This document shows positions 1 through 8,680 of a stretch of 64,000 nt of DNA, piece after piece. This DNA is from Marinilongibacter aquaticus (GTDB taxonomy: Bacteria; Bacteroidota; Bacteroidia; Cytophagales; Spirosomataceae): assembly GCF_020149935.1 (NCBI RefSeq), contig NZ_CP083757.1, forward strand, positions 1,364,001-1,428,000, read 5' to 3'. The first letter of the stretch is position 1. Each line of letters opens with the position of its first letter. The notes under the pieces are model-generated. The model ran no database searches. It was not told the origin of the DNA and worked only from the letters and a program-made list of their open reading frames with translations. The translations under genes were made by a program, and so were the position numbers.

Positions 1-1
1 G

Positions 2-535
2 GGCGAAAAATTATCCAATCCTGTGTTGCTTCTATCAGTGCTTGCAGGCGGGCTGCTCTTGGCTATTTTGTGTGTGCGTTGGATCAAAAAAAACGATGAA
101 AAATTGAGCCAAAACAATCTATACAACAAAGCAAAATCTTTATTTCTAGGTCTTTGGGAGGGATTCACTTCCATTCGAAATTTAAAAAAGCCCAGAGCTT
201 TTATTGCCCACACCTTGCTCATCTGGACCATGTATTATCTCATGACCTGGTTTCTTTGCTTTTCAATGCCACAAACGGCAGGTCTTGGCCCATTGGCCGG
301 GCTTACCATGCTTGTAATGGGTACAATTGGCATGGCCGCACCTACGGTGGGAGGAATCGGCAGCTATCATTTTTTGGTGGGCAAAATAGTGGAATTGTAT
401 GGCCTCAATGCCCAAGACGGCATTACTTTGGCCACTTTCATGCACACCATGCAGGGCATTCTGTTCGTTGTGCTATTTGGTCTCACAGCTCTTTTGATTT
501 CCTTTTTTATCCGAAGAAAAGGCCAGTCGTCCTGA
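2..535 (+). CDS. Flippase-like / lysylphosphatidylglycerol synthase TM-region protein, C-terminal part
   Basis: This is the C-terminal end of an integral inner-membrane protein; the reading frame is open to the left edge, so the start is missing. The visible part has about four hydrophobic segments and ends in a short basic tail (RRKGQSS). The segment with PTVGGIGSYHF followed by a YGL motif is typical of the YbhN/UPF0104 flippase-like family (lysylphosphatidylglycerol synthase membrane region without the aminoacyl transferase part). Members are thought to move or modify lipids, but the substrate cannot be told from sequence. Family assignment is from remembered motif similarity; the specific function is unknown. 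Confidence 0.75.
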   Translation, partial: GEKLSNPVLLLSVLAGGLLLAILCVRWIKKNDEKLSQNNLYNKAKSLFLGLWEGFTSIRNLKKPRAFIAHTLLIWTMYYLMTWFLCFSMPQTAGLGPLAGLTMLVMGTIGMAAPTVGGIGSYHFLVGKIVELYGLNAQDGITLATFMHTMQGILFVVLFGLTALLISFFIRRKGQSS

Positions 536-640
536 TTTTCAACCATTGATCGAAAAGCGGAAACGTAGGGAATTTGGATAATACATAAGCTGTTTTGATA
601 AAAGAATTGGATAGAAAACAAACACTAAATACGTATTTAT

Positions 641-1345
641 ATGGGAATGATCATGTTGATAAGTTTGGTTTTCATGGGGATAAGCTGGATTGTCTCCAGT
701 CGATTGAAAAGCAAATTCAAAGAATATTCACGTGTGGGCTTGCACAATGGCCTCAGTGGTGCCGAAATAGCCCGTAAAATGCTCAACGACAACGGCATTT
801 ATGATGTCAAGATCACGCAAGTTGATGGACAATTGACAGACCATTACAATCCGCAAAACAAAACCGTAAACTTGAGTTCGGATGTCTATCACGGTCGCAG
901 TGCGGCCTCAGCTGCCGTAGCGGCTCACGAATGCGGCCATGCCGTACAGCATGCCACCGCTTATGCCGCTCTAAGGATGCGTTCGGCCATGGTACCTGCT
1001 GTGAGTTTCGCTTCACGCGTAATGGGCATGCTCAACATGTTTTTGTTCATGGGTGGATTTTATATGATCACGCAAGGCTCGGCTTTTGGCAATATGCTTT
1101 TGCTGGTCTTGATTGGAGTAAACGGAGCCTTGGCTGCATTTTCTTTGATCACATTGCCTGTGGAATTCGACGCCAGCAATCGGGCCTTGAAATGGATGGA
1201 ACAAAGAAACGTGGTGAGCCAGCCTGAGCACGCCATGGCCAAAGATGCCTTGAAATGGGCTGCTCTAACCTATGTGGTAGGGGCTTTGGCTGCGGTAGCC
1301 AACTTGGCTTATTATGTGATGATATTTTTGGGTAGAAGAGATTAA
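641..1345 (+). CDS. Membrane zinc metallopeptidase, YugP family
   Basis: A 234-residue membrane-anchored zinc-dependent protease of the YugP (DUF/PF04298) family. The N-terminus is one hydrophobic segment followed by a basic stretch (SRLKSKFKEYSRV). The zinc site HECGHAVQ (HExxH type) lies near residue 98, and two or three hydrophobic segments follow. The length matches the family (about 225-235 residues). It lies 105 bp downstream of the flippase-like gene and ends before a strong bidirectional terminator shared with the convergent gene. The ATG at 641 is chosen because it opens directly into the first membrane segment. Substrates are unknown. Confidence 0.88.
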   Translation: MGMIMLISLVFMGISWIVSSRLKSKFKEYSRVGLHNGLSGAEIARKMLNDNGIYDVKITQVDGQLTDHYNPQNKTVNLSSDVYHGRSAASAAVAAHECGHAVQHATAYAALRMRSAMVPAVSFASRVMGMLNMFLFMGGFYMITQGSAFGNMLLLVLIGVNGALAAFSLITLPVEFDASNRALKWMEQRNVVSQPEHAMAKDALKWAALTYVVGALAAVANLAYYVMIFLGRRD

Positions 1346-1373
1346 GAATCGTCTTTTCAATCTTGCCAAAAGA

Positions 1374-1402
1374 AAAGCGGGCGGCCTTCGGCCGCCCGCT
1401 TT
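1374..1402. terminator. Bidirectional intrinsic terminator
   Basis: A perfect 13-bp GC-rich inverted repeat (arms 1374-1386 and 1390-1402) with a TTC loop. A-rich sequence lies on the left and T-rich on the right. It sits between two convergent genes and can serve both. Confidence 0.9.
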
Positions 1403-1416
1403 ATTTATATTTCTCC

Positions 1417-4400
1417 TTACTCTGCCCGACTAGCCTTTACCTCAAATTGGCCCATCAAAGTACCTTGAAGGTGGTCTTCATCCACCTGATCTAGCTGCAC
1501 TTCTAAATTATACCCTTGAGCTTCGAAATATAGGGTGAGATGCCCTGTACCCTCCTCGATTTTATCCAAAATAATAGCTTCGGTGCCACCAGTCTTTGGT
1601 GTCATGGTTCCCTTCAAATCGCCGTTTTCTCTCACCAATTCCATCAACAATTCTGCGTCACCATTGGGTGTATCCAAAAACTGTGTGTCCCATTTCCCCA
1701 CGAAAGGATCATTGCTGGCTCTTTTCGCCACCACTTCAAACATATTCATCAGTTTACCCGACATGTTGGCTTCATCCACCTTTTCCAAAGTGGCATTCAA
1801 ATCATAACCCATCATTTTGAAATAAATGGTGATGCTCTGCCCGTTCTCCTCCACTTTATCCAATTGTACACCTTCGGCCTTTCCATCGGCATTTTGTGGT
1901 GTAATGGTACCTACCAAACTCTCGCCTTCACGTTGCAAATCCAAGAGCAATTCTGCATCGCCGTTCGGTGTATCCAAAAAGGTCGTTTGCCATTGTCCGA
2001 CAAAATAATCGGTGGCCTTGCCTTCTTGTACTTGGGCTGCATCCGCACTTCCATTTGAAGCCAAGACAAACTCCACCCCCATCACTACCATCAACGATCC
2101 CGTGCCGCCATCTGGATTTGAGAAGACCAAATACACATCTTGCAATTCAGGTTTCACACTTTGTGGCACCCGCAAGGGAATCTGCAATATACTTGGCGTA
2201 AAGTCCATTTTATCCGAAGGCGAAAGCATTTCAGAAGTGCCTATTAATGTGCCTTTGGGGCTACCCAAACGCACTTCGACTTTCCCGCCAATGGCATTCA
2301 ATTGTGGTTTCGGAGCAGTAGCAGCCACTTGAATGGCCTGAACTGCATTCAAATCCACTTGCTTGAGCAGCATAAATGAACCCGTTTTGGATGGAATGGC
2401 TAAATTGTTACCCCCGAAAGAAAGCTTGTTTATTTCATCGTAGGCATCGAAAGCATGCACATCGAGTTTGGTATTCCTCAACACACAAGCCTGCTCTGAA
2501 CGCAAACTGGGCACGCCTTTCGCTCCGTGATCGGTATAGGCCGCCCGCACAATGTACACACCTTGCCCTTTGTCATCTGCTTTGATTTTGGCCATGTATA
2601 CGCCCTCTGTCGGCAAGGTTTTTCCTTGCGGTACTTCTTTGGACACATTCAAAATGTATTTCACCATTTCAGCGGCCTCTTCCGTAGACAATTGCGGATG
2701 ACCCGCCATAGCCGTTTCGCCCCAAACGCCACTTCCACCAGAAATCACTTTTTTCGTCAATCGCTCCAAAGCGGTGTCGTCTTTCTTATATTTTTCAGAA
2801 ACATCGCGATAGCTTGGGCCGATCGACTTTTTCTCCTTGCTGTGGCAAGCCATACAATCACTGTCGGCAATCAAACTGCGTCCTTTCGCGAAAGCCGCAT
2901 TGGCATCCGCCGAGCGATGCCCTTGGGCAATTTGCACCTTATCGTAACCTTCAGGCAAATAATCAATCGAAACCGCCACCTCTTCAGGATTGATGCCGGC
3001 ACCCAATTGGCCATCTTCGGGATCGCTGACATTGATTTTATACTGGAAATTTTTATTGGCCGCAAAGAAGGATTTATTGCCTTCTGGCATTTCGACAGTC
3101 AATTTCGGAGGGGCATTGCCCACAATCAATTCCAAGGCTTGGGCATTGCTGCCCCCGTTTCCGTCATCTACGCTAAGCAAAGCTTTATACGTGCCCACTT
3201 TATCCAAAGTAAGTTCGGTTGTGGCCGTATTGAAGGTTTTCTTGTACCCATTGGAAGAGCTCACCGTCCAGGTGTATTTCAAAGGATCGCCATCTGGATC
3301 CGTAGTGCCCTCGGACGAAAGCGTAAGCCTAAATGGAGCCTGGCCGCCCATTTCACTGGCCGACAATTGAATTTGCGGCTTTCTATTTCCTGCATTGAAT
3401 TCTATGCGAATCAAACGGGCATCGTCGTTTGCGGTAAACCAACCGGAGCCGTATTCGAGCATATACAAATCGCCATTTTCAGCAAATTCCATATCCATCG
3501 GATTGCTGAATTTATAACTCGGCATAAAGCGTTCCATCGATTTGAAATCGCCTTGCTCATTCATACTCACCGCCATTATCCAGCCTCTCATCCAATCGTA
3601 CTCGAAAAACTTTCCGTTGTAATAATTCGGGAAAGGCCTTTCGGCCCCTTTAAAATCTGCCGAATAAAAAACAGGACCCGCCATGGCGTTTCGACCGCCG
3701 CTGCCCACCAAAGGAAACTCTTTAGACTCGCTGTACGGATACCAGATAAAAGCCTCTTGAGCCGGAGGTAGCACGTTCAAACCGGTATTGTTTGGCGAAT
3801 TGTTGGTCGGTGCGGCCACGTCCCATTTTTCATGCGAAACCTCATTGGCAAAATCGTATTTGTTATAGGCTTTGTTGTCGCCCACAAAATGTGGCCAGCC
3901 AAAATTTCCAGCCTTGCGGGCTTGCCCTACTTCGTCGTGTCCAGCGGGCCCGCGGGTAGAATCGGGTTTTGAGGCATCCGGACCAACCTCTCCCCAATAC
4001 AAATATCCAGTGTGCTGGTCAACGGCAATTCGAAACGGATTCCTGTGCCCCATGGTGTAAATTTCTGGACGCGTCTTCGGTGTGCCTTTGGGGAAAAGGT
4101 TGCCCTCGGGAATGGTATAGCTGCCATCTGCCTGTGGTTTAATGCGAAGAATTTTCCCTCTCAAATCGTTCGTATTGGCCGAAGATTTCTGAGCATCCCA
4201 TGCACTTCGGCCCGGCCTTTCGTCACTCGGGCTGTATCCGTCCGAACCGTGGGGATTGGTATTGTCTCCAGTCGACAAATACAAGTTCCCTGCTTTATCC
4301 CATGCTATCGAGCCTCCGGTATGGCAACATTCTTCACGTTGAGTAGGAATTTCGAGCAATATTTTCTTGGAGTCCAAAAGCAGTTCGTCGCCTCGCATTT

Positions 4401-5478
4401 CGTACCGTGTCAAAATATTCCTCGAAGCCTCGGGAGTAGAATAATACAAATAGATCCAATGGTTTTCGGCAAAGTGCGGGTCTTTGTTCAAACCCAAAAG
4501 CCCATCTTCCCCCATCGATTCCTTCCCTTCTTTGTTCACATACATATTGCTCACAGGAATTTTCGCAATGGTTTTCAGCTCTTTGCTCTTCACATTGTAC
4601 AATCGCACCTCCCCTTTCCGCTGAATAAAGAGAATGCGGTCTTTGTCGAGCAAGGTCAATTCCATTGGCTCATCCAACTTTTCTTCCAAAACCACTTTCG
4701 TAAAACGGTTCTCTTCAGGTCTGGCCTTCGAAAAATCTACCGCTTTGGGGTTCTCCCCACCGGCAGCATATTTTATTCCTTCCCACAGGTGATTCAAAAA
4801 CAAAGGCTCATCATACGTTTCGTCGGTATGTCCCATGGCCGTGTAAAATGCACGCCCGCCATCGAATTCATGATACCAACTGATGGGATGATCGTCACCG
4901 TTTTTACCACCTATATACGAACTCTCGTCAATTTTGACGAGCACATCGATATCGGGAGAAATGTTGCGGAAGCTGTAAAATTCGTCCTCACGTTCAAACT
5001 CATCGGGCATGCCCTTCGTGAAAGCATTGCGTTTGGTCACGTAAAACCGTCCTTTCTGCACGTTGCTCGGGTTCATGGGATGATCCAAAAACCAAGCTCC
5101 GGCCAAGCCATTGTACCAAGGCCAATCGTATTCTGTATCGGTAGCCGCATGCACGCCAACATAGCCGCCGCCAGCCTGAATATACCTTTCGAAAGCACTT
5201 TGCTGTGTATCGTTCAGGATATCTCCTGTGGTATTGAGAAACAAGACCACATTGAATTTCTTGAGATTGGGCTCCTTGAATACGGCTGCGTCTTCAGAAA
5301 ATGACACGGCAAAGCCTTTTTCTTTGGCCATCTGGCCCAAAGCCTCCTTACCCTTCTCTATCGAAGGATGTCGAAAAGCCGCTGTCTTACTGAAAACCAG
5401 CACGTTTATTTTCCCAGTCTGTGCAAAGAGCCCATGCACAAAGAGCAGGAAAAGTAAGAGTGTAAATGTTTTTTTCAT
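1417..5478 (-). CDS. ThuA / PQQ-dependent sugar dehydrogenase / PKD / cytochrome c multidomain protein
   Basis: A 1353-residue exported protein. Modules in order: signal peptide (1-19, ending LFAQ); ThuA-like glutamine-amidotransferase-fold domain (about 23-240); a soluble PQQ glucose/sorbosone dehydrogenase beta-propeller (about 260-690, with the GDNTNPHG and LRGKILRI blocks); a PKD domain (about 705-795); a class I cytochrome c (CMACH at 875-879, likely Met ligand 924); a CBM6-like beta-sandwich (about 980-1140); and two roughly 98-residue tandem repeats (about 1158 and 1258 onward) that each begin with a VGxW...FLDTPNGDAELL block. The order suggests periplasmic sugar oxidation with direct electron hand-off to the fused haem. 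The sugar is unknown. It is divergent from a Nudix-type regulator across a palindromic site, which suggests control by that protein. The large dehydrogenase-cytochrome fusion is a known Bacteroidota architecture; the duplicated tail I do not recognise. Confidence 0.88.
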   Translation of the reverse strand: MKKTFTLLLFLLFVHGLFAQTGKINVLVFSKTAAFRHPSIEKGKEALGQMAKEKGFAVSFSEDAAVFKEPNLKKFNVVLFLNTTGDILNDTQQSAFERYIQAGGGYVGVHAATDTEYDWPWYNGLAGAWFLDHPMNPSNVQKGRFYVTKRNAFTKGMPDEFEREDEFYSFRNISPDIDVLVKIDESSYIGGKNGDDHPISWYHEFDGGRAFYTAMGHTDETYDEPLFLNHLWEGIKYAAGGENPKAVDFSKARPEENRFTKVVLEEKLDEPMELTLLDKDRILFIQRKGEVRLYNVKSKELKTIAKIPVSNMYVNKEGKESMGEDGLLGLNKDPHFAENHWIYLYYSTPEASRNILTRYEMRGDELLLDSKKILLEIPTQREECCHTGGSIAWDKAGNLYLSTGDNTNPHGSDGYSPSDERPGRSAWDAQKSSANTNDLRGKILRIKPQADGSYTIPEGNLFPKGTPKTRPEIYTMGHRNPFRIAVDQHTGYLYWGEVGPDASKPDSTRGPAGHDEVGQARKAGNFGWPHFVGDNKAYNKYDFANEVSHEKWDVAAPTNNSPNNTGLNVLPPAQEAFIWYPYSESKEFPLVGSGGRNAMAGPVFYSADFKGAERPFPNYYNGKFFEYDWMRGWIMAVSMNEQGDFKSMERFMPSYKFSNPMDMEFAENGDLYMLEYGSGWFTANDDARLIRIEFNAGNRKPQIQLSASEMGGQAPFRLTLSSEGTTDPDGDPLKYTWTVSSSNGYKKTFNTATTELTLDKVGTYKALLSVDDGNGGSNAQALELIVGNAPPKLTVEMPEGNKSFFAANKNFQYKINVSDPEDGQLGAGINPEEVAVSIDYLPEGYDKVQIAQGHRSADANAAFAKGRSLIADSDCMACHSKEKKSIGPSYRDVSEKYKKDDTALERLTKKVISGGSGVWGETAMAGHPQLSTEEAAEMVKYILNVSKEVPQGKTLPTEGVYMAKIKADDKGQGVYIVRAAYTDHGAKGVPSLRSEQACVLRNTKLDVHAFDAYDEINKLSFGGNNLAIPSKTGSFMLLKQVDLNAVQAIQVAATAPKPQLNAIGGKVEVRLGSPKGTLIGTSEMLSPSDKMDFTPSILQIPLRVPQSVKPELQDVYLVFSNPDGGTGSLMVVMGVEFVLASNGSADAAQVQEGKATDYFVGQWQTTFLDTPNGDAELLLDLQREGESLVGTITPQNADGKAEGVQLDKVEENGQSITIYFKMMGYDLNATLEKVDEANMSGKLMNMFEVVAKRASNDPFVGKWDTQFLDTPNGDAELLMELVRENGDLKGTMTPKTGGTEAIILDKIEEGTGHLTLYFEAQGYNLEVQLDQVDEDHLQGTLMGQFEVKASRAE

Positions 5479-5503
5479 GTCGTATTTCTAGGTTAATTAA
5501 AAT

Positions 5504-5511
5504 CAAATGTA
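5504..5511 (-). promoter_or_regulatory. Candidate promoter -7 element for the ThuA/PQQ gene
   Basis: TACATTTG read on the minus strand matches the Bacteroidota -7 consensus TAnnTTTG exactly. It lies 26 bp upstream of the ATG at 5478. No good TTTG -33 box is seen; the palindrome at 5524-5548 occupies that position, which suits regulation at this site. Confidence 0.6.
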
Positions 5512-5523
5512 GTAATATTTTTA

Positions 5524-5548
5524 TTATTGTCTTTTTTTTAGACAATAA
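5524..5548. promoter_or_regulatory. Palindromic operator candidate
   Basis: A perfect 9-bp inverted repeat, TTATTGTCT and AGACAATAA, separated by seven T residues. It lies between divergent genes, so it is not a terminator. It covers the -33 position of the minus-strand promoter (5504-5511) and touches that of the plus-strand candidate (5562-5569). The adjacent Nudix/winged-helix protein is the obvious candidate ligand. Confidence 0.6.
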
Positions 5549-5561
5549 AATTTTCCAAATT

Positions 5562-5569
5562 TACCTTTC
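5562..5569 (+). promoter_or_regulatory. Candidate promoter -7 element for the Nudix regulator
   Basis: TACCTTTC matches TAnnTTTG at seven of eight positions and lies 26 bp upstream of the chosen ATG at 5596. The -33 region falls at the right arm of the palindrome. Confidence 0.4.
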
Positions 5570-5595
5570 ATCCCTTACCTTGTGTGCCAATCAAT

Positions 5596-6348
5596 ATGAA
5601 CGAAAAAGAAATGGACAGGTCGGCTTTTCTCGAAGAAGGTTTCATCAAGCAGCTTTCAATTGATTGCGTGGTGTTTGGATACCAAAAAAAAGAGCTGAAA
5701 GTCTTGTCTTCGAAATTGCTGTTTTCGGAAAATGTGTGGGCACTGCCTGGGGGTTTTATCAAACAAACCGAAAGCATCGACCAAGCGGCATACCGTATTT
5801 TGCAAGAACGAACCGGCATAGACAACATCTACCTTGAACAGTTCAAGGTTTTTGGGGCATCGGATCGTGTCAATCATCAATTGGCGAATGCCTTGTCGTC
5901 AGAAGAATTCGGTGGTTTCGAAAATTTGAATCTGCGAGCCGAAGCTTTGCAATGGCTTTCCCAACGTTTTGTGTCAATCGGATACTATGCTTTGGTGGAT
6001 ATGCGGAATGTCAAACCCCGTAAAACGGATTTCGACGAATCAGTCGATTGGTACACCATCGATGCACTCCCAAAAATGATTATCGACCACAATGAAATGG
6101 TAAAGGAAGGCTTGGAAGCCTTACGCCAACACCTCGACGAAAGGCTAATCGGTTTCAACAACCTCTTGCCGGAAACCTTTACGATGCGTGAACTTCAAGA
6201 ATTGTACGAAACCGTGTACGATCGGCCTTTTGCCCGAAATAATTTCCAAAAGAAAATACTCGAACTCGGCGTATTGGAGCGGCTGGAAAAGAAATTTACC
6301 GGAGCCCAAAATCGGGCCCCATACCTGTATCGGTTCAAGCAACACTAA
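5596..6348 (+). CDS. Nudix-domain transcriptional regulator (NrtR/AraR-like)
   Basis: A 250-residue two-domain protein. The N-terminal Nudix fold (about 18-150) has box positions G53, E59, R67, E71 and G74, but the helix normally reading REUxEE reads R67-I-L-Q-E-R72, so two of the three acidic metal ligands are lost. The C-terminal domain (about 170-250) is a winged helix. This arrangement is known from NrtR-like and Bacteroidota AraR-like regulators, where the Nudix domain senses a ligand and does not hydrolyse. It is divergent from the sugar dehydrogenase gene with a palindrome between, so I infer it controls that gene. An in-frame GTG at 5584 would add four residues; the ATG is preferred. 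The ligand is unknown. Confidence 0.82.
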   Translation: MNEKEMDRSAFLEEGFIKQLSIDCVVFGYQKKELKVLSSKLLFSENVWALPGGFIKQTESIDQAAYRILQERTGIDNIYLEQFKVFGASDRVNHQLANALSSEEFGGFENLNLRAEALQWLSQRFVSIGYYALVDMRNVKPRKTDFDESVDWYTIDALPKMIIDHNEMVKEGLEALRQHLDERLIGFNNLLPETFTMRELQELYETVYDRPFARNNFQKKILELGVLERLEKKFTGAQNRAPYLYRFKQH

Positions 6349-6352
6349 AAAA

Positions 6353-6379
6353 GCCGAACTGCTTCAAAAGCAATTCGGC
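6353..6379 (-). terminator. Terminator for the molybdenum hydroxylase cluster
   Basis: A 12-bp hairpin (6353-6364 with 6368-6379, one G-T type mismatch, loop CAA). Read on the minus strand it is followed by a run of six T, just after the stop of the gene ending at 6405. It lies between convergent genes. Confidence 0.75.
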
Positions 6380-6404
6380 CATATTCAAAAAATCTTGCCT
6401 TTTA

Positions 6405-8654
6405 CTAAGAATTGGGCAATTCCGTTTGGAAAGGCTGATTGTACTGCCTTCTTCCTGTCTTTTGGTACAGGGCATTGGCCACCGCACCAAACACGGGAGG
6501 AAAAGGAGGTTCGCCCAAACCGGTTGGATCAATGTCGTTCTCGACAAAATGCACATCGATGACTTTTGGAGCCTCTCTGTTACGTATAATTCTATACGTA
6601 TCGAAATTGTTCTGTTCGGCTCGGCCATCGCTGTGCGACAAACGCCCATACAGCGAATTGCCTATTCCATCAACTACGGCTCCTTCTACCATATTTTTTG
6701 CCGCATCCGGATTGATCACAATTCCGCAGTCCATGGCCGTCGTTACTTTTTCCACATAAGGTTGCCCGTCCTTTTCCACCATATCGACCACATGAGCGGC
6801 ATAAGAAGCATGACAGAAATAAGCGGCCACTCCCCTTTTTTTGCCTTCGTTTTCTGGGCTACCCCAAGCCGACTTCTCCTTTACCAGTTTAATTACGCCA
6901 GCATATCGGTCGACATCGTAATCGTTGTTTTCACCCACAGGATTGCTTTTGGCTCGCTCCAACAATTCCAATCGGAAATCGATGGGATCTTTGCCCAAGG
7001 TTTCGGCCAATTCGTCTAAGAAAGACTGCTCGGCCGCTGCATTGAAATTGGATCGTGGAGCACGGAAAGCTCCGATTGTAATATTCGAAGGGATTTGCCA
7101 ACCTTCGGCAAGGTAATTGTCTACCGCTCCGGCAGGAAAACGATTCGCAGCGATCGGGTGTTCGGGAATGCCACCACCTTTCACATGAAAGCCAATCAAA
7201 TTGTTTTTCTCGTCAATCGCCGCACGATAAAGAGCCGTGTACATGGGTCGGTAAATTCCATAAGTCATGTCATCCTCTCGACTGTACATGAGTTTCACAG
7301 GAGCCTTGGCTTTCTGCGAAACCAAAGCCGCCTCGACCAGATAATGAGCATAAGCCCGTCGGCCAAAACCTCCACCCATGCGGGTCATGTGTATGTCGAT
7401 ATTCTCCACGGGAATTCCCAACCTTTTAGACACCGTGGCTTCGGCCATTTCTGGGGCCTGCAAAGGCCCAGCCATGAAGGCCTTCCCATTGGATACATCG
7501 GCAAAGAAATTCATGGGCTCCATGGTATTGTGTGCCAAAAACGGTGCCGTATACGTGCGTTCCAAAACTTTTGCTGCTCGAGCAAAAGCTGCCTCAGGGT
7601 CGCCGTCTTTACGCAAAACCACCGCTTTCTCTTTCGCATACTTTTCCATTTCTTTGTATTGGGCATCTGAACTCGGCAAACCAGCCGGAATCCGCTCTTC
7701 GCTCTTCCCTCCCCAACCCTGCACCACTTCGATTTTCTCTGCTGCCTTCTCCCACTCTACTTTGAGTTTCTTTCGGGCCTGCATAACCTCCCAAGTTGAA
7801 TTGCCGACTACGGCCACCAATTCATTGAAAGTTCGCGTATCAAAGCCTCCTCTTTCGTAACCTTCAGGAAAAACTTCAATTGAAAAAACATCCTTTATTC
7901 CGGGCATTTTCAGCACCCGAGAAGCATCAAAACTTTTCAGTTTCATTCCGAAAGCAGGCGGATGTTGCAACATCGCAATAAGCATACCTTCCGCTTTGTA
8001 ATCCACACCAAACATCGGCTTGCCCGTGACGATATCCTTCCCCCTCACATTTTTCTTGGACGTCCGCACGATATCAAAATCGGCCAATTCCTTCAAGCTT
8101 ATATTTTCAGGAATAGCCTCTTGAGCTGCCTTTGCGGCCATTTCGCCGTAGGTTGCCCTTTTATTTCCATGGAACAATATTCCCTTCTCCGTCTTGATTT
8201 CGGACGCGGGCACCGACCAAGACTTGGCGGCCGCATTGATCAACATCTGCCGACCCGCCGCACCTGCTTCGCGTAGTGGTTTCCACCACATCATCACCGA
8301 ACGGCTTCCGCCCGTAAACTGCCTTGCCCCTTTTCCTCCGTACACCGCCGCATCAAATGGAGCTTGCTCCACTTCCACCATTTTCCAATCCGCGTCCAAT
8401 TCTTCTGCCACAATCATCGGTAAAGACGTGAGCACATTATTGCCAAACTCTGGATTGGGAGCCAATATTTGAATGGAATTGTCGGGTTTTATTCGGATAT
8501 ACCCACTGATTTCTTGCCAATCAGCCTGAGCATTCAAAAGCTCTTCTTTATCGGCCGCCCGAAAACTCGAGAGCCAGCTTACACTCAGTAGCATCCCCCC
8601 ACTTCCCAGGGCCGACACTTTCAAAAACGAACGTCTGTTTTGTTTCTTTTTCAT
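6405..8654 (-). CDS. Molybdenum hydroxylase large subunit (isoquinoline 1-oxidoreductase beta-like), copy 1
   Basis: A 749-residue molybdopterin-binding aldehyde oxidase/xanthine dehydrogenase-family large subunit. The N-terminus has a Tat signal (RRSFLK at about 7-12, then a hydrophobic stretch), so the folded enzyme should be exported. The GGGFGRR block near the middle and the C-terminal GEPPFPP, with the conserved catalytic Glu at 715, are family hallmarks. The closest known pattern is the two-subunit IorAB type, where a 2Fe-2S subunit pairs with this chain and no FAD subunit is present. It follows iorA-like 8681-9136 by 26 bp. It is clearly paralogous to 9240-11468. The substrate (aldehyde or N-heterocycle) cannot be predicted. 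Confidence 0.88.
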   Translation of the reverse strand: MKKKQNRRSFLKVSALGSGGMLLSVSWLSSFRAADKEELLNAQADWQEISGYIRIKPDNSIQILAPNPEFGNNVLTSLPMIVAEELDADWKMVEVEQAPFDAAVYGGKGARQFTGGSRSVMMWWKPLREAGAAGRQMLINAAAKSWSVPASEIKTEKGILFHGNKRATYGEMAAKAAQEAIPENISLKELADFDIVRTSKKNVRGKDIVTGKPMFGVDYKAEGMLIAMLQHPPAFGMKLKSFDASRVLKMPGIKDVFSIEVFPEGYERGGFDTRTFNELVAVVGNSTWEVMQARKKLKVEWEKAAEKIEVVQGWGGKSEERIPAGLPSSDAQYKEMEKYAKEKAVVLRKDGDPEAAFARAAKVLERTYTAPFLAHNTMEPMNFFADVSNGKAFMAGPLQAPEMAEATVSKRLGIPVENIDIHMTRMGGGFGRRAYAHYLVEAALVSQKAKAPVKLMYSREDDMTYGIYRPMYTALYRAAIDEKNNLIGFHVKGGGIPEHPIAANRFPAGAVDNYLAEGWQIPSNITIGAFRAPRSNFNAAAEQSFLDELAETLGKDPIDFRLELLERAKSNPVGENNDYDVDRYAGVIKLVKEKSAWGSPENEGKKRGVAAYFCHASYAAHVVDMVEKDGQPYVEKVTTAMDCGIVINPDAAKNMVEGAVVDGIGNSLYGRLSHSDGRAEQNNFDTYRIIRNREAPKVIDVHFVENDIDPTGLGEPPFPPVFGAVANALYQKTGRRQYNQPFQTELPNS

Positions 8655-8680
8655 TTCTAGCCTGCTTTTGGAATGAGATA

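Noticed and set aside
2527-3771. Long open frame on the plus strand (about 414 codons) opposite the ThuA/PQQ gene, and another at 4012-5304 (430 codons).
   Set aside because: Both are antisense to a protein with clear domains, and their translations are rich in His, Phe, Ile and Arg with no recognised motif, as expected from the codon bias of the true gene.
5524-5548. Palindrome with a T run read as an intrinsic terminator.
   Set aside because: It lies between divergent starts, so there is no transcript to end there, and the T run is in the loop, not after the stem.
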